Source: Plantibacter sp050587525 (GTDB lineage Bacteria > Actinomycetota > Actinomycetes > Actinomycetales > Microbacteriaceae). From it: 64,000 nt of DNA. The notes under the pieces are model-generated. The model had not been told where the DNA came from. It was given only the letters and a program-made list of their open reading frames with translations, and did no database searches. A program made the position numbers and the translations under genes. The stretch is from positions 124,001 to 188,000 of the forward strand of contig NZ_JBOBFT010000010.1 of assembly GCF_050587525.1 (NCBI RefSeq). The letters run 5' to 3'. Shown one piece after another: positions 31,188 through 39,798 of this stretch (positions are counted from its first letter, which is position 1; each line of letters begins with the position of its first letter).

Positions 31188-32699
31188 ATGGACAGCACCA
31201 CAACCACAACCAGCCTCGGACGGGGTGCCGACGCGGGCGCCGGAACGGGCGCCGACGCGAGAGCTACGGAGACGCCCGCCAGCTCCCGGAGCGCGGCCCC
31301 CGTCATCGGCGTGCTCATCGTCTCCGCCTTCGTGATGATCCTGAACGAGACGATCATGGGCGTCGCCCTCCCACACCTCATGAAGGACTTCGACATCACG
31401 GCGTCCGTGGCTCAATGGCTCGCGACCGGATACATGCTCACGATGGCGGTCGTCATCCCCGCGACCGGCTACCTGCTCAACCGATTCAGCATCCGACCGA
31501 TCTACCTGACAGCGATCAGCCTCTTCGTCCTCGGTACCCTCATCGCAGCACTCGCACCCAGCTTCGGCGTCCTGCTCATCGCCCGCATCGTGCAGGCGTC
31601 CGGCACGGCCGTGATGATGCCGTTGCTGATGACGACGATCCTCAACGTCGTCGCCCCCGCGAAACGTGGGCAGATGATGGGCACGATCTCGATCGTCATC
31701 GCCGTCGCCCCCGCGATCGGCCCGACCATCTCGGGCCTCATCCTCAACTCGCTCAGCTGGCGCTGGATGTTCTGGTTCGTGCTCCCGATCGCCGCCGCAG
31801 TCCTCATCGTGGGCGCGTTCGCCGTCCGCAACGTCACCACTCAACGCCCCACGAGCCTCGACGTCCTCTCGCTCGTCCTGTCGGCGTTCGCGTTCTCTGG
31901 ACTGATCTTCGGGCTGAGCAGCATCGGCGAGAGCCTGCAGGGGCACGCGCCGATGCCGATCTGGATCCCCCTGACGATCGGAGCGGTCGCGCTCGCGGGA
32001 TTCATCGCCCGCCAGCTCGTCCTGCAGCGCTCCGACTCGGCACTCCTGGACCTGCGCACGTTCAAGACGCCGTCGTTCTCGCTTGCCGTCGTGCTCGTGT
32101 TCGTGAGCATGATGGCACTGTTCGGCGCGCTCATCATCCTGCCCCTCTACCTCCAGAACGTGCTGCAGCTCAGCACACTCACAACGGGGCTCGTGATGCT
32201 CCCCGGGGGGCTCGTGATGGCCGTGCTGTCACCGATCGTCGGAGCCCTCTCGGACCGCCTCGGCGCCAAGCCACTCGTCATCCCAGGCACGGCGCTCATC
32301 GCGACGGCGCTGCTCCTGTTCGCGATGCTGCTCGGCCAGGACACCTCGTCGGTGCTCATCGCGGTCCTGCTCGGCATCCTCAACGCAGGTCTGGCGTTCA
32401 CTCTGACGCCGCTGCTGTCGTCCGCACTCGGCGGATTGACACCGGCACTGTACTCGCACGGCAGCGCGACGATCAGCACGCTGCAGCAGGTCGCCGGCGC
32501 GACTGGCACTGCCCTCTTCATCACCCTCATGACGACGACCACGACGACCCGCCTGTCGGAGGGAGCAACGGCTCTCGCCGCGGGTGCGGCCGGCGCCCAC
32601 ACCTCGTTCCTCTGGGGAGCCGCGTTCGCCCTCGCTGCGGTCGTCATCAGTTGCTTCATCCCGCGCCGCCCGAAGGCGCCCCTCCACGAATCCGTCTGA
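31188..32699 (+). CDS. MFS multidrug exporter, EmrB/QacA (DHA2) type
   Basis: A 503-residue, 14-helix proton antiporter. Family marks are LNETIMGVALPHLMKDF in helix 1, QWLATGYMLTMAVVIPATGY, motif A-like NRFSIRPIYLTAI and antiporter motif C-like IAVAPAIGPTISGLIL. It exports drugs or toxic metabolites from the cytosol. A divergent TetR gene and tandem operators indicate substrate-induced expression. The SDR at 32731 follows by 31 bp and is probably co-transcribed. Confidence 0.92.
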   Translation: MDSTTTTTSLGRGADAGAGTGADARATETPASSRSAAPVIGVLIVSAFVMILNETIMGVALPHLMKDFDITASVAQWLATGYMLTMAVVIPATGYLLNRFSIRPIYLTAISLFVLGTLIAALAPSFGVLLIARIVQASGTAVMMPLLMTTILNVVAPAKRGQMMGTISIVIAVAPAIGPTISGLILNSLSWRWMFWFVLPIAAAVLIVGAFAVRNVTTQRPTSLDVLSLVLSAFAFSGLIFGLSSIGESLQGHAPMPIWIPLTIGAVALAGFIARQLVLQRSDSALLDLRTFKTPSFSLAVVLVFVSMMALFGALIILPLYLQNVLQLSTLTTGLVMLPGGLVMAVLSPIVGALSDRLGAKPLVIPGTALIATALLLFAMLLGQDTSSVLIAVLLGILNAGLAFTLTPLLSSALGGLTPALYSHGSATISTLQQVAGATGTALFITLMTTTTTTRLSEGATALAAGAAGAHTSFLWGAAFALAAVVISCFIPRRPKAPLHESV

Positions 32700-32730
32700 C
32701 CATCCACCACCGAACACAAGGAGCACCACC

Positions 32731-33474
32731 ATGCAACTCACCGGCAAAGTCGCGATCATCACTGGCGGCGCAGGCGGCATCGGCCGAGGCCTCACGAGGG
32801 CCTTCGTCGAAGCCGGGGCGAAGGTCCTCTTCGTCGACGTCTCGGCGGACGCGGGCCGAGCACTCGAGCAGGAGCTCGGAAACGATGCGCGCTTCCTCGA
32901 GATCGATCTCGCGAGCCCCCGGTCCGCGGAGACCATCCGCGACGAAGCGCTGGACGCGTTCGGTCGCATCGACGCCCTGGTGAACAACGCCAACTCGTCC
33001 ACCCCGGCGCCGCTGCTCGCGGTGGACGACGCGAACCTCGAGCAGGTCTTCAACTCGAGCTTCCTCCCCACCCTGCGACTCATGCAGGCCTGCCACGACG
33101 CCCTCGCATCCTCCCAGGGCTCGATCATCAACTTCGCCTCCGGCGCCGGACTGAGCGGCGACCCGAACCAGGGCTCGTATGCAGCCGCGAAGGAGGCGAT
33201 CCGCGGGATCACACGCGTCGCCGCCAACGAGTGGGGGCCGGAGGGCATCCGCGTGAACGTCGTCTGCCCGTTCGCCCTCACCGACGGCGTGAAGTGGTGG
33301 ACCGACGCCTACCCGGAGCAGGCGGCGCACGCGCTGTCGATCGTCCCGCTGCGCCGCATCGGCGACATCGCCACGGACATCGCCCCTCCCGTCGTCTTCT
33401 TCGCGAGCGACGCCTCCCGGTACATCACGGGCCAGACGATCATGCTCGACGGCGGCGGCATCAAAATGCGCTGA
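32731..33474 (+). CDS. SDR-family oxidoreductase downstream of the exporter
   Basis: A 247-residue SDR. ITGGAGGIGRGL is the cofactor loop, NNANSS replaces NNAG, the catalytic Ser is in NFASGAGLSG, and YAAAK provides Tyr/Lys; TGQTIMLDGGGIKMR ends the protein. AAGGAG precedes the ATG at 32731. Being behind the TetR-controlled exporter, it may modify the same compound the exporter removes; this is inference. Confidence 0.9.
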   Translation: MQLTGKVAIITGGAGGIGRGLTRAFVEAGAKVLFVDVSADAGRALEQELGNDARFLEIDLASPRSAETIRDEALDAFGRIDALVNNANSSTPAPLLAVDDANLEQVFNSSFLPTLRLMQACHDALASSQGSIINFASGAGLSGDPNQGSYAAAKEAIRGITRVAANEWGPEGIRVNVVCPFALTDGVKWWTDAYPEQAAHALSIVPLRRIGDIATDIAPPVVFFASDASRYITGQTIMLDGGGIKMR

Positions 33475-33491
33475 CCGCCCCTGCGTCACAC

Positions 33492-33552
33492 GCTCATCGG
33501 TGGCGTCCCGCTGTTCCGCGCACTCGCGGACGACAGGACGCCACCGATGAGC
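33492..33552. terminator. 17-bp hairpin between convergent SDR genes
   Basis: GCTCATCGGTGGCGTCC (33492-33508) pairs perfectly with 33536-33552; the 27-nt loop holds CCGCG/CGCGG. It is 17 bp after one gene's stop and 11 bp after the other's, fitting a bidirectional terminator. A related hairpin is at 38194. Confidence 0.75.
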
Positions 33553-33563
33553 GGCGCCGCGAG

Positions 33564-34502
33564 CTACAGTGCGTCGTTCGCGGGAAGCAGGTCCGCGATG
33601 CCGACACGATGATAGAACTCGTGGCGGATGCGATCGGCGACCGCGGACACGACCTCGCTCCCGTCACGACTCGGGTCGACGTGACTGCGGAACGGACGCG
33701 AGCCGGGGGCGAGTCCCACGATGCGGACGATCTCATCGGCGACCGACTGCACATCGGCCCCGTCCGGCACGATCGAGGCGAGGCGGTCCGTGAGGTCGCC
33801 GCGGAGCCGTCCGTACTCAGCGTCGTAGGCTCGCTCGCGCTCGGCATCGGCCGGCTTCCCGGCGTTCGCGAAGTGGTTCGTTCCGGACGTGAAGGCGCCC
33901 GGAACAACGATCGAGGTGTCGATACCGAAGCGGATGACTTCGGCCGCGTAGCTCTCCGCGATCGCATCCATCGCCGCCTTCGCCGCGAAATAGGGCGCGA
34001 GGAACGGCGGGTGGCCGCCGCGGGTGGAGGAGCTCCCGACCCAGAGCAGCAACCCGCTGCCCTGCTCGCGAAGGAGTGGGAGCACGGCACGATTCACGCG
34101 CTGTGCACCCAGGACGTTCACGTCGTACACCGCGGCGAGCTGCTCCGGCGTGAAGGCCTCGACCGGCCCCAGCACCATGTGGCCGGCGTTGTGCACCACG
34201 ACGTCGAGTCGACCGTGGCGGCCGATGATCCGGGCGATGGACTCCTCGACGGACGCTTCGGACTGGATGTCCATCTCGACCGCGGAGATCGTGATCCCCT
34301 CGGCCAGCGCGACCGAGTCGAGTTCAGCGACCACCGACGCGTTGCGCCCGGCCGTGTTGCGCATCCCTGCCACCACATGATGCCCGGCCCTCGCGAGGGA
34401 GAGCGCGGACCGGTAACCGAATCCGCTCGATGCGCCCGTGACGACGACCACCTGGGGCACCTCGCCGATGCCGGGCGTGCTCTGTCCTGCAGTCCCGGTC
34501 AT
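33564..34502 (-). CDS. SDR-family oxidoreductase (312 residues)
   Basis: A classical SDR, longer than average. VVVVTGASSGFGYRSAL (about 17-33) binds NAD(P); HNAGHMVLG follows; the catalytic Ser lies in WVGSSSTRGG and the Tyr/Lys pair in YFAAK. The extended C-terminus (about 60 residues after the core) is typical of retinol-dehydrogenase-like SDRs. Its start overlaps the stop of the upstream SDR by one base (TGATG), so the two are coupled. Confidence 0.9.
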   Translation of the reverse strand: MTGTAGQSTPGIGEVPQVVVVTGASSGFGYRSALSLARAGHHVVAGMRNTAGRNASVVAELDSVALAEGITISAVEMDIQSEASVEESIARIIGRHGRLDVVVHNAGHMVLGPVEAFTPEQLAAVYDVNVLGAQRVNRAVLPLLREQGSGLLLWVGSSSTRGGHPPFLAPYFAAKAAMDAIAESYAAEVIRFGIDTSIVVPGAFTSGTNHFANAGKPADAERERAYDAEYGRLRGDLTDRLASIVPDGADVQSVADEIVRIVGLAPGSRPFRSHVDPSRDGSEVVSAVADRIRHEFYHRVGIADLLPANDAL

Positions 34503-35242
34503 CAGACGATCCCGCCGTTGGCGCGGACGACCTGGCCGTTGACCCAGTGCCCGTCTGGGCCGGTGAGGAACGCGACGACGCCGGCGATGTCGGCCGGGGT
34601 GCCGAGGCGTTCGAGCGGCGGTTGCTTGGCGAGGTGTTCGATGGTGGCTTCGTCCTTGCCGTCGAGGAAGAGGTCGGTCGCAGTGGGGCCGGGGGCGACG
34701 GCGTTCACGGTGACGTCACGGCCGCGCAGCTCGCGGGCGAGGATGAGTGTCATCGCTTCGACGGCGCCCTTGCTGGCGACGTAGGCCCCGTACGTCGGGA
34801 ACTGCAGTCCGACGACGGAGGTGGACACGTTGACGATGGCGCCGCCGTTGCGGATCCGACGGGCGGACTCGCGGGCGACGACGAAGGTGCCGCGGATGTT
34901 GGTGCGATGCTGCGCGTCGAGGTCGGCGAGATCGAGGTCGGCGATCGTCGAGAGCGACATGCGGCCTGCCGAGTTCACGACGACGTCCACGCCGCCGAAG
35001 GTCTGCTCGGCGGCGTCGAACATCGCCGCGACCTCGTGTTCATCGGCCACGTCGGCTTGAGCCGCGATGGCCCGCCCGCCGGCTGCCGTGATGGTGTCGA
35101 CCGTCTCGGCCGCGGACGATGCGCGTCCCGCGTACCCGACGACGACGGCGAATCCGCGGTCGGCGAGCGTCGTCGCGACGGCCCGGCCGATGCCGCGTGA
35201 GGCGCCGGTGACGATCGCGACGCGCTGTTCCTGTTCAGACAT
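34502..35242 (-). CDS. SDR-family oxidoreductase, FabG-like
   Basis: A 246-residue SDR: VTGASRGIGRAVATTL, NSAGRMSL, VSTSVVGLQFP with the catalytic Ser, YVASK, and VNGQVVRANGGIV at the end. AGGAG-like bases (TGAGGAGCAAC) precede the ATG at 35242. First gene of a two-SDR operon, divergent from the TetR gene at 35381 and probably controlled by it. Confidence 0.9.
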   Translation of the reverse strand: MSEQEQRVAIVTGASRGIGRAVATTLADRGFAVVVGYAGRASSAAETVDTITAAGGRAIAAQADVADEHEVAAMFDAAEQTFGGVDVVVNSAGRMSLSTIADLDLADLDAQHRTNIRGTFVVARESARRIRNGGAIVNVSTSVVGLQFPTYGAYVASKGAVEAMTLILARELRGRDVTVNAVAPGPTATDLFLDGKDEATIEHLAKQPPLERLGTPADIAGVVAFLTGPDGHWVNGQVVRANGGIV

Positions 35243-35367
35243 CTGTTGCTCCTCAGAGGGTATGGACACGGCTGTTCGGACATCTCGATCTCGATGATTC
35301 GATGCCGCCGTATCAGTGCTATGCGGAAACGATAACACAGATTCGTAGCATCGGTAACAAGTTGTCG

Positions 35368-35373
35368 TATCAT
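35368..35373 (+). promoter_or_regulatory. Leaderless-type -10 box (TATCAT)
   Basis: TATCAT ends 7 nt before the ATG at 35381. The surrounding 35325-35380 is AT-rich and includes GATAACA and GGTAACA direct half-sites, likely recognised by the TetR protein. Confidence 0.45.
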
Positions 35374-35380
35374 TGATTAC

Positions 35381-36142
35381 ATGATGACCGAGAACCCGGC
35401 TGCGAGCACCGTCGCGACTCTCTCCCCCGAGACCGCGAGCCTGCGCGAACGCATGCTCGCCGCCGCAGAAGAGCAGCTCGTCGCATCGACCGACAACGAG
35501 ATCGCCACCCGCGCCGTGTGCGATGCCGTCGGCGTCACCCAGCCCGTCCTCTATCGACTCTTCGGCGACAAGCGCGGTCTCCTCGACGCCCTCGCAGACG
35601 CCGGGCTCGAACGCTACGCGGCGATCAAGGGCGCCGAGGCCGAGACGGCAGACCCTGTCGCCGACCTCCGCGCCGGCTGGGACGGCCACATGGAGTTCGC
35701 TCGCGAGAACCAGGCCCTCTACCAACTGATGTTCGTGCCGCGACCCTGGTCCACGTCGACCGCGCGCGAACGCATCCTCGGACTCCTCGACAAGACCCTC
35801 ACCCGGTGCGTGGCGATCGGCGCGCTCACGGTCTCACCGCAGATCGCGGCCCAGCTCATCCTCTCCGCCAACGTGGGGCTCGTGCTCAACCACATCGCGA
35901 AGCCGGAATTGTTCGCGGACGCCTCCCTCTCCCACCGGATGCGCGATGCCGTGTTCGCGTCGATCCTCCTGGAGCAGCCGGATGCGGCGAGTGCCGCGCC
36001 CATGACCGAGGCCGGTTCACCGATCGGGGCGGCCGCGGCCCGCCTGCGCGCCCAGCTCGCCCTCTCCGGCACGGAAACCCTCGAGCCCGTCGAGTCTGCG
36101 CTCCTCGACCGCTGGCTGGAGCGCGTCGTCGACGCGGACTAG
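35381..36142 (+). CDS. TetR-family regulator
   Basis: A 253-residue TetR protein; helix-turn-helix EIATRAVCDAVGVTQPVLYR then LFGDKRGLLDAL. A long Ala/Ser C-terminal extension (about 205-253) is unusual. Two ATGs are adjacent at 35381 and 35384; the first fits the leaderless box. Divergent from the two-SDR operon (138 bp). The 3' end overlaps the convergent LysR gene by 4 bp. Confidence 0.88.
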   Translation: MMTENPAASTVATLSPETASLRERMLAAAEEQLVASTDNEIATRAVCDAVGVTQPVLYRLFGDKRGLLDALADAGLERYAAIKGAEAETADPVADLRAGWDGHMEFARENQALYQLMFVPRPWSTSTARERILGLLDKTLTRCVAIGALTVSPQIAAQLILSANVGLVLNHIAKPELFADASLSHRMRDAVFASILLEQPDAASAAPMTEAGSPIGAAAARLRAQLALSGTETLEPVESALLDRWLERVVDAD

Positions 36143-37023
36143 CCCGGCTCGCTCTCCTTCGCGACGCAGTCCACGAACAGCGGGATCAGCGGATCGGCGT
36201 TCCCCGTATGCCAAGCGATGCCAACGGTCCACTCGGACGAATCAGTATCGATCGGGAGCAGCTGCACACCCGCTGGGGCGATCGCCTCCGCGCTGGTGGG
36301 CACGATCGCCGAGCCGACTCCGGCCGCGACGAGGGCGAGCACCGTGAGCAGATCCGAGGTTTCGTGCTGCAGCGATGGCCGGCAGCCGAGGTCGGTGAAG
36401 AGGAGCTCGGCCTGAGCCGTGAGACCGGGGCCACGGGACGGCACGAGACGGATGAGCGGCCGCTCGTCCAGCCACACGCGGAGAGCGTTCCGGCTTCCGT
36501 CGGGGAGCGGCTCTCCGGCGGGGACTGCCACCGCGAGGCGGTCCCGATGAATCTCGCGCACGGTGATCCCGCGCGGTGCGGGCAGGCGCACGAAACCGAC
36601 CGTCAGCCGTCCGGTCTCGAGCGCCTCGAACTGCGCAGAGGACGACATGTCCTCGAGTCGCACCTCGACCGATGGGTGCGCCGTCCGGAACGCGGCGACC
36701 GCTTGTGGGGCGACATCGATCGAGGACATGCCGAATCCCACGGCGAGCGATCCCTCCAGGCCCTCCGCGACCCGACGGATCCGCCGATCGAGGTCGTCCG
36801 CACGCCGCAGGAGCTCGACGGCGTCCGCGAGGACCAGCTGGCCAGCGGCGGTGAGCGCGGCCCCGTGACGGCCCCGCACGAAGAGCGCCGTCCCGCCCTG
36901 CCGCTCCAACTGTTGGATCTGCTTCGTGAGCGCGGGCTGCGTCACCCGCAGGCGGGTGGCGGCAGTGCCGAAGTTCCCCGTCTCGGCGACGGCGACGAAC
37001 GATCGCAACAGACGCAGCTCCAC
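36139..37023 (-). CDS. LysR-family regulator
   Basis: A 294-residue LysR protein. ELRLLRSFVAVAETGNFGTA begins the winged helix with RVTQPALTKQIQQLE as recognition region; the rest is the two-lobed ligand domain. I chose GTG 37023: the sequence before it is GAGGAGCATC, a good ribosome site, and family proteins normally start there. A GTG at 37080 or ATG at 37053 would lengthen it. It is divergent from the nitrilase gene (118 bp), the usual arrangement for LysR activators. Confidence 0.85.
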   Translation of the reverse strand: MELRLLRSFVAVAETGNFGTAATRLRVTQPALTKQIQQLERQGGTALFVRGRHGAALTAAGQLVLADAVELLRRADDLDRRIRRVAEGLEGSLAVGFGMSSIDVAPQAVAAFRTAHPSVEVRLEDMSSSAQFEALETGRLTVGFVRLPAPRGITVREIHRDRLAVAVPAGEPLPDGSRNALRVWLDERPLIRLVPSRGPGLTAQAELLFTDLGCRPSLQHETSDLLTVLALVAAGVGSAIVPTSAEAIAPAGVQLLPIDTDSSEWTVGIAWHTGNADPLIPLFVDCVAKESEPG

Positions 37024-37141
37024 GATGCTCCTCGCCTCGGGCTCGACGTCCATTCCCTCAAGGAATTGAATGGCGAGCACTTGTCATTGGACAGAATGCT
37101 TCAGCACGCCGAGCCTAGAGGAACGACCCCAAGGAGTTCCC

Positions 37142-38182
37142 ATGCCGCACCACGATTCCGCAAACGCTCCCGCCGCCGCCGCTCCCGCAATCGCCGCCGA
37201 CGCACCGGCTGACTCCGCAAGCATCAGGGCGTCCGTCATCCAGTTCGAAGCCGTTCCCGATGATCCGGACGCGAACCTGGAGACCGTGCGCCGGCTCGCG
37301 TTCGCGGCCGCAGCCGAAGGGGCCGAGCTCATCGTCTTCCCGGAGATGTGCCTCCTCGGATACTGGCACCTCCGCAACCACACGGCCCAGCGGCTCCACG
37401 AACTCGCAGAACAGACGTCAGGTGTCCGTCTCGGCGCCGTCCGCTCACTCGCTCGCGAACTCGACGCGGGCATCGGCGTCGGTTACCTCGAACTCGGCGA
37501 TGACGGCCGCCTCTTCAACGCGTACTCGGTGTGCCTTCCGGACGGCTCGACCCACACCCATCGCAAACTCCACGCGTTCGAGCACGACGCGATCGCGAGC
37601 GGCTCGGCGTTCACCGTCTTCGACACCCCCTGGGGCGTCCGCGCCGGCATCCTGATCTGTTGGGACAACAACCTCGTGGAGAACGTGCGAGCAACGGCGC
37701 TGCTCGGTGCGACAGTCCTCATCGCCCCGCACCAGACGGGTGGCACCGATTCCCGCAGCCCCCGCGGCATGAAGCCGATCCCCCTCGAACTCTGGGAGGA
37801 CCGCGCCGCGGAGCCCGCCGCGATCGAAGCCGCGTTCAGGGGCCCGAACGGGCGCGGCTGGCTCCTCCGTTGGCTCCCTTCACGCGCGCACGACAACGGG
37901 CTCTTCATCCTGTTCAGCAACGGGGTCGGACGAGATGATGACGAGATCCGGACCGGCAACGCCATGATCATCGATCCGTACGGAGCGATCATCGCCGAGA
38001 CCTGGATCGCCGATGAGGCGATCGTCACGGCAGATCTCGATCTCGACCTCGTCCCCCTCTCGACCGGCAGACGATGGATGCGTGGAAGGCGACCCGAGCT
38101 CTACGGGCTCCTCACCGAGCGCAGGGGCGACGAACTCGATCCGCGGGCCGCGCGATTCTCAACGGAGCCCGTGCGGCCGTGA
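37142..38182 (+). CDS. Carbon-nitrogen hydrolase (nitrilase superfamily)
   Basis: A 346-residue amidase/nitrilase-superfamily enzyme with the full catalytic triad: Glu68 (VFPEMCLLG), Lys142 (HRKLHAF) and Cys173 (GILICWDNN). These enzymes hydrolyse amides, carbamoyl groups or nitriles in the cytosol. The first 28 residues are an Ala/Pro-rich extension. AAGGAG precedes the ATG. The divergent LysR gene probably activates it. A TGTC-ATTG-GACA palindrome at 37083-37094 lies in the gap and may be part of the LysR site. Substrate unknown. Confidence 0.9.
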   Translation: MPHHDSANAPAAAAPAIAADAPADSASIRASVIQFEAVPDDPDANLETVRRLAFAAAAEGAELIVFPEMCLLGYWHLRNHTAQRLHELAEQTSGVRLGAVRSLARELDAGIGVGYLELGDDGRLFNAYSVCLPDGSTHTHRKLHAFEHDAIASGSAFTVFDTPWGVRAGILICWDNNLVENVRATALLGATVLIAPHQTGGTDSRSPRGMKPIPLELWEDRAAEPAAIEAAFRGPNGRGWLLRWLPSRAHDNGLFILFSNGVGRDDDEIRTGNAMIIDPYGAIIAETWIADEAIVTADLDLDLVPLSTGRRWMRGRRPELYGLLTERRGDELDPRAARFSTEPVRP

Positions 38183-38193
38183 CACGGGCTTTC

Positions 38194-38254
38194 GCTCATC
38201 GGGGTCCTGTTGCGGTCCACGAGCTCTCGGTCCAGCGTCACGACACCGATGAGC
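38194..38254. terminator. Hairpin after the nitrilase gene (GCTCATCGG family)
   Basis: GCTCATCGGGGTC (38194-38206) pairs with GACACCGATGAGC (38242-38254) with one mismatch. It shares its outer nine bases with the hairpin at 33492, and also separates two convergent genes. Confidence 0.65.
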
Positions 38255-38279
38255 ACAGGGAGCCGAGGAAGCAGCAGCC

Positions 38280-38891
38280 TCAGGAACCGTCGCGGATGGC
38301 GGCGAGGGTGCGCGCTTCGAAGGCGACGTCCGTGAAGGTGGCCGTGGTGCCCGCACCCGTCGGGGACTGGGCCAGGACGCCGAGCTTGATCGTGTCCGGA
38401 ACCGTCTCGCCCATCGAGAAGTAGCGGACGAGCGACCATCTGACGGCATCGGCAGAGCTGTGCAGTGCGAACACGTTGCCCATGCGCGCGATGCGGAGGT
38501 ACGCGCCGGACGGGCCGATCTCCCAGCCGTTCGCATCGTCGGACGTCCCGCGCGTGACGACGGTCACGACATCGACACCGCCCACCGGATCCCGCTCGGA
38601 GCAGATCTTGAACCAGTTCTCCGCATCGATCCAGCCGATGAGGACACCGGAGTCGAAGCTGCTCGAGAACTCCGCCGTCACGTGCGCGCTGAAGACGAAG
38701 TCGCCGGTGACCTCGGCGAGGAAACGTTCGGCATCGGGCCGCCGCACTGTCCCGGACGGGTGGACGAACAGGTCTGCACCCGCCGCGGCGGTCAGGACCA
38801 CTCGGCCGTCCTCAACCACGGGGGCGATGCCGGACGACGGCCCCTCGGAACGGAACGGGAAGGGGACGCTCGGAACGACGATCTCGGCCAT
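38280..38891 (-). CDS. DUF1349-type concanavalin-fold protein
   Basis: A 203-residue protein resembling the DUF1349 family (concanavalin A-like beta sandwich). Family-like pieces are GADLFVHPSG, DSGVLIGWIDAENWFKICSE and GAYLRIARMGNVFALHSSAD, then WSLVRYFSM. No signal peptide, so cytosolic. Such proteins are thought to bind carbohydrates, but none is proven here. TAGGCT lies 6 nt before the ATG (leaderless pattern). Confidence 0.85.
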   Translation of the reverse strand: MAEIVVPSVPFPFRSEGPSSGIAPVVEDGRVVLTAAAGADLFVHPSGTVRRPDAERFLAEVTGDFVFSAHVTAEFSSSFDSGVLIGWIDAENWFKICSERDPVGGVDVVTVVTRGTSDDANGWEIGPSGAYLRIARMGNVFALHSSADAVRWSLVRYFSMGETVPDTIKLGVLAQSPTGAGTTATFTDVAFEARTLAAIRDGS

Positions 38892-38897
38892 GCGCCC

Positions 38898-38903
38898 AGC
38901 CTA
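38898..38903 (-). promoter_or_regulatory. Leaderless-type -10 box (TAGGCT)
   Basis: On the minus strand TAGGCT ends 6 nt before the ATG at 38891, and no ribosome site lies between. Confidence 0.45.
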
Positions 38904-38923
38904 GATGCGACGGACCACCCGCA

Positions 38924-38999
38924 GGAGAACAGGAGAACAGGAGAACTGCCTGAGGCGAGGACCGATCCGTGGATCCGTCCTCGCCTCAGGCAGTTGTCC
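38924..38999. terminator. Long hairpin with triplicated AGGAGAAC (GGAGAAC hairpin family)
   Basis: Three tandem AGGAGAAC units precede a perfect 19-bp stem (38944-38962 with 38977-38995, AACTGCCTGAGGCGAGGAC). The 14-nt loop itself has GATCC-GT-GGATC. AGGA/TCCT extends the stem outside. It lies at the end of the sugar ABC operon, 20 bp past its last stop. Confidence 0.75.
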
Positions 39000-39018
39000 T
39001 CGCGTCGCGGGAGAGACG

Positions 39019-39798
39019 TCAGGAGGTGAGACCCGTGATCATCGACACGAGCTCGTTGTGCGTCGTCTCCGCGACCGTCTTCGTGGCGACCTGCGTGCCG
39101 CGGCGCAGCACGGTGACCCGATCGGCGATGCGGAACACCTGCTCCATGTTGTGGCTCACGATGAGCACGGCCGCACCGCGCGCTTTGAGCTTGAGGATGG
39201 TCTCCTCCACCTTCGCCGTCTCGGCGACGCCGAGGGCCGCGGTCGGTTCGTCCATGAGCACGAGGCTGCTCGACCAGTGCGTGGCGCGAGCGATGGCGAT
39301 GCCCTGCCGCTGTCCGCCGGACAGGTCGCTGAGCGCGGCCTTCGCGGACGGGATCCGCACGTCGAGTTCGTCGACGAGCGCTTGCGTGCGCGTCGCCATC
39401 GCCTTGCGGTCGAGGATGCCGAACGGCTTCTTCCGCAACTCGCGGCCGAGGAACAGGTTCATGTACACGGGCTGCAGGTCCACGAGCGCGAGGTCCTGAT
39501 AGACGACCTCGACACCCTTGTTCCTGGCGTCCGAGGCGTCCCGGAAGCTCGTGCGAGCCCCGTTCAACCAGATCTCGCCATCGGTCGGCTGGTAGAGCCC
39601 GGAGATGATCTTCACGAGCGTGGACTTGCCGGCGCCGTTGTCTCCGACGAGCGCGACGATCTCGCCCGGTTCGATCTCGAGGTCGAACCGTTTGATCGCG
39701 ACGATGCCGCCGAAGTGCTTCGTGATGCCGTCGAGCCGCAGCGGGTTGACTGCCGCCCCGGCCGAGCCGGGGGTCGAAGTGGTGTCTGCGATGGTCAT
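39019..39798 (-). CDS. Sugar ABC transporter, single-domain ATPase
   Basis: A 259-residue ATPase of the carbohydrate-uptake-2 type: Walker A GDNGAGKST, LSGGQRQGIAIARA, Walker B LVLMDEPTAAL with H-loop VSHNM. It has one nucleotide-binding domain, like XylG-half or FrcA proteins, whereas RbsA-type ATPases have two. The GDNGAGKS form is typical of this subclass. Its ATG overlaps the YhfX-like stop (ATGA). Works with the permease at 41072 and binding protein at 44198. Last gene of the operon. Confidence 0.93.
   Translation of the reverse strand: MTIADTTSTPGSAGAAVNPLRLDGITKHFGGIVAIKRFDLEIEPGEIVALVGDNGAGKSTLVKIISGLYQPTDGEIWLNGARTSFRDASDARNKGVEVVYQDLALVDLQPVYMNLFLGRELRKKPFGILDRKAMATRTQALVDELDVRIPSAKAALSDLSGGQRQGIAIARATHWSSSLVLMDEPTAALGVAETAKVEETILKLKARGAAVLIVSHNMEQVFRIADRVTVLRRGTQVATKTVAETTHNELVSMITGLTS

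Noticed and set aside
35518..37212. Plus-strand open frame of about 560 codons across the TetR and LysR genes
   Set aside because: Arg-rich shadow spanning two genes that have complete family motifs in other frames.
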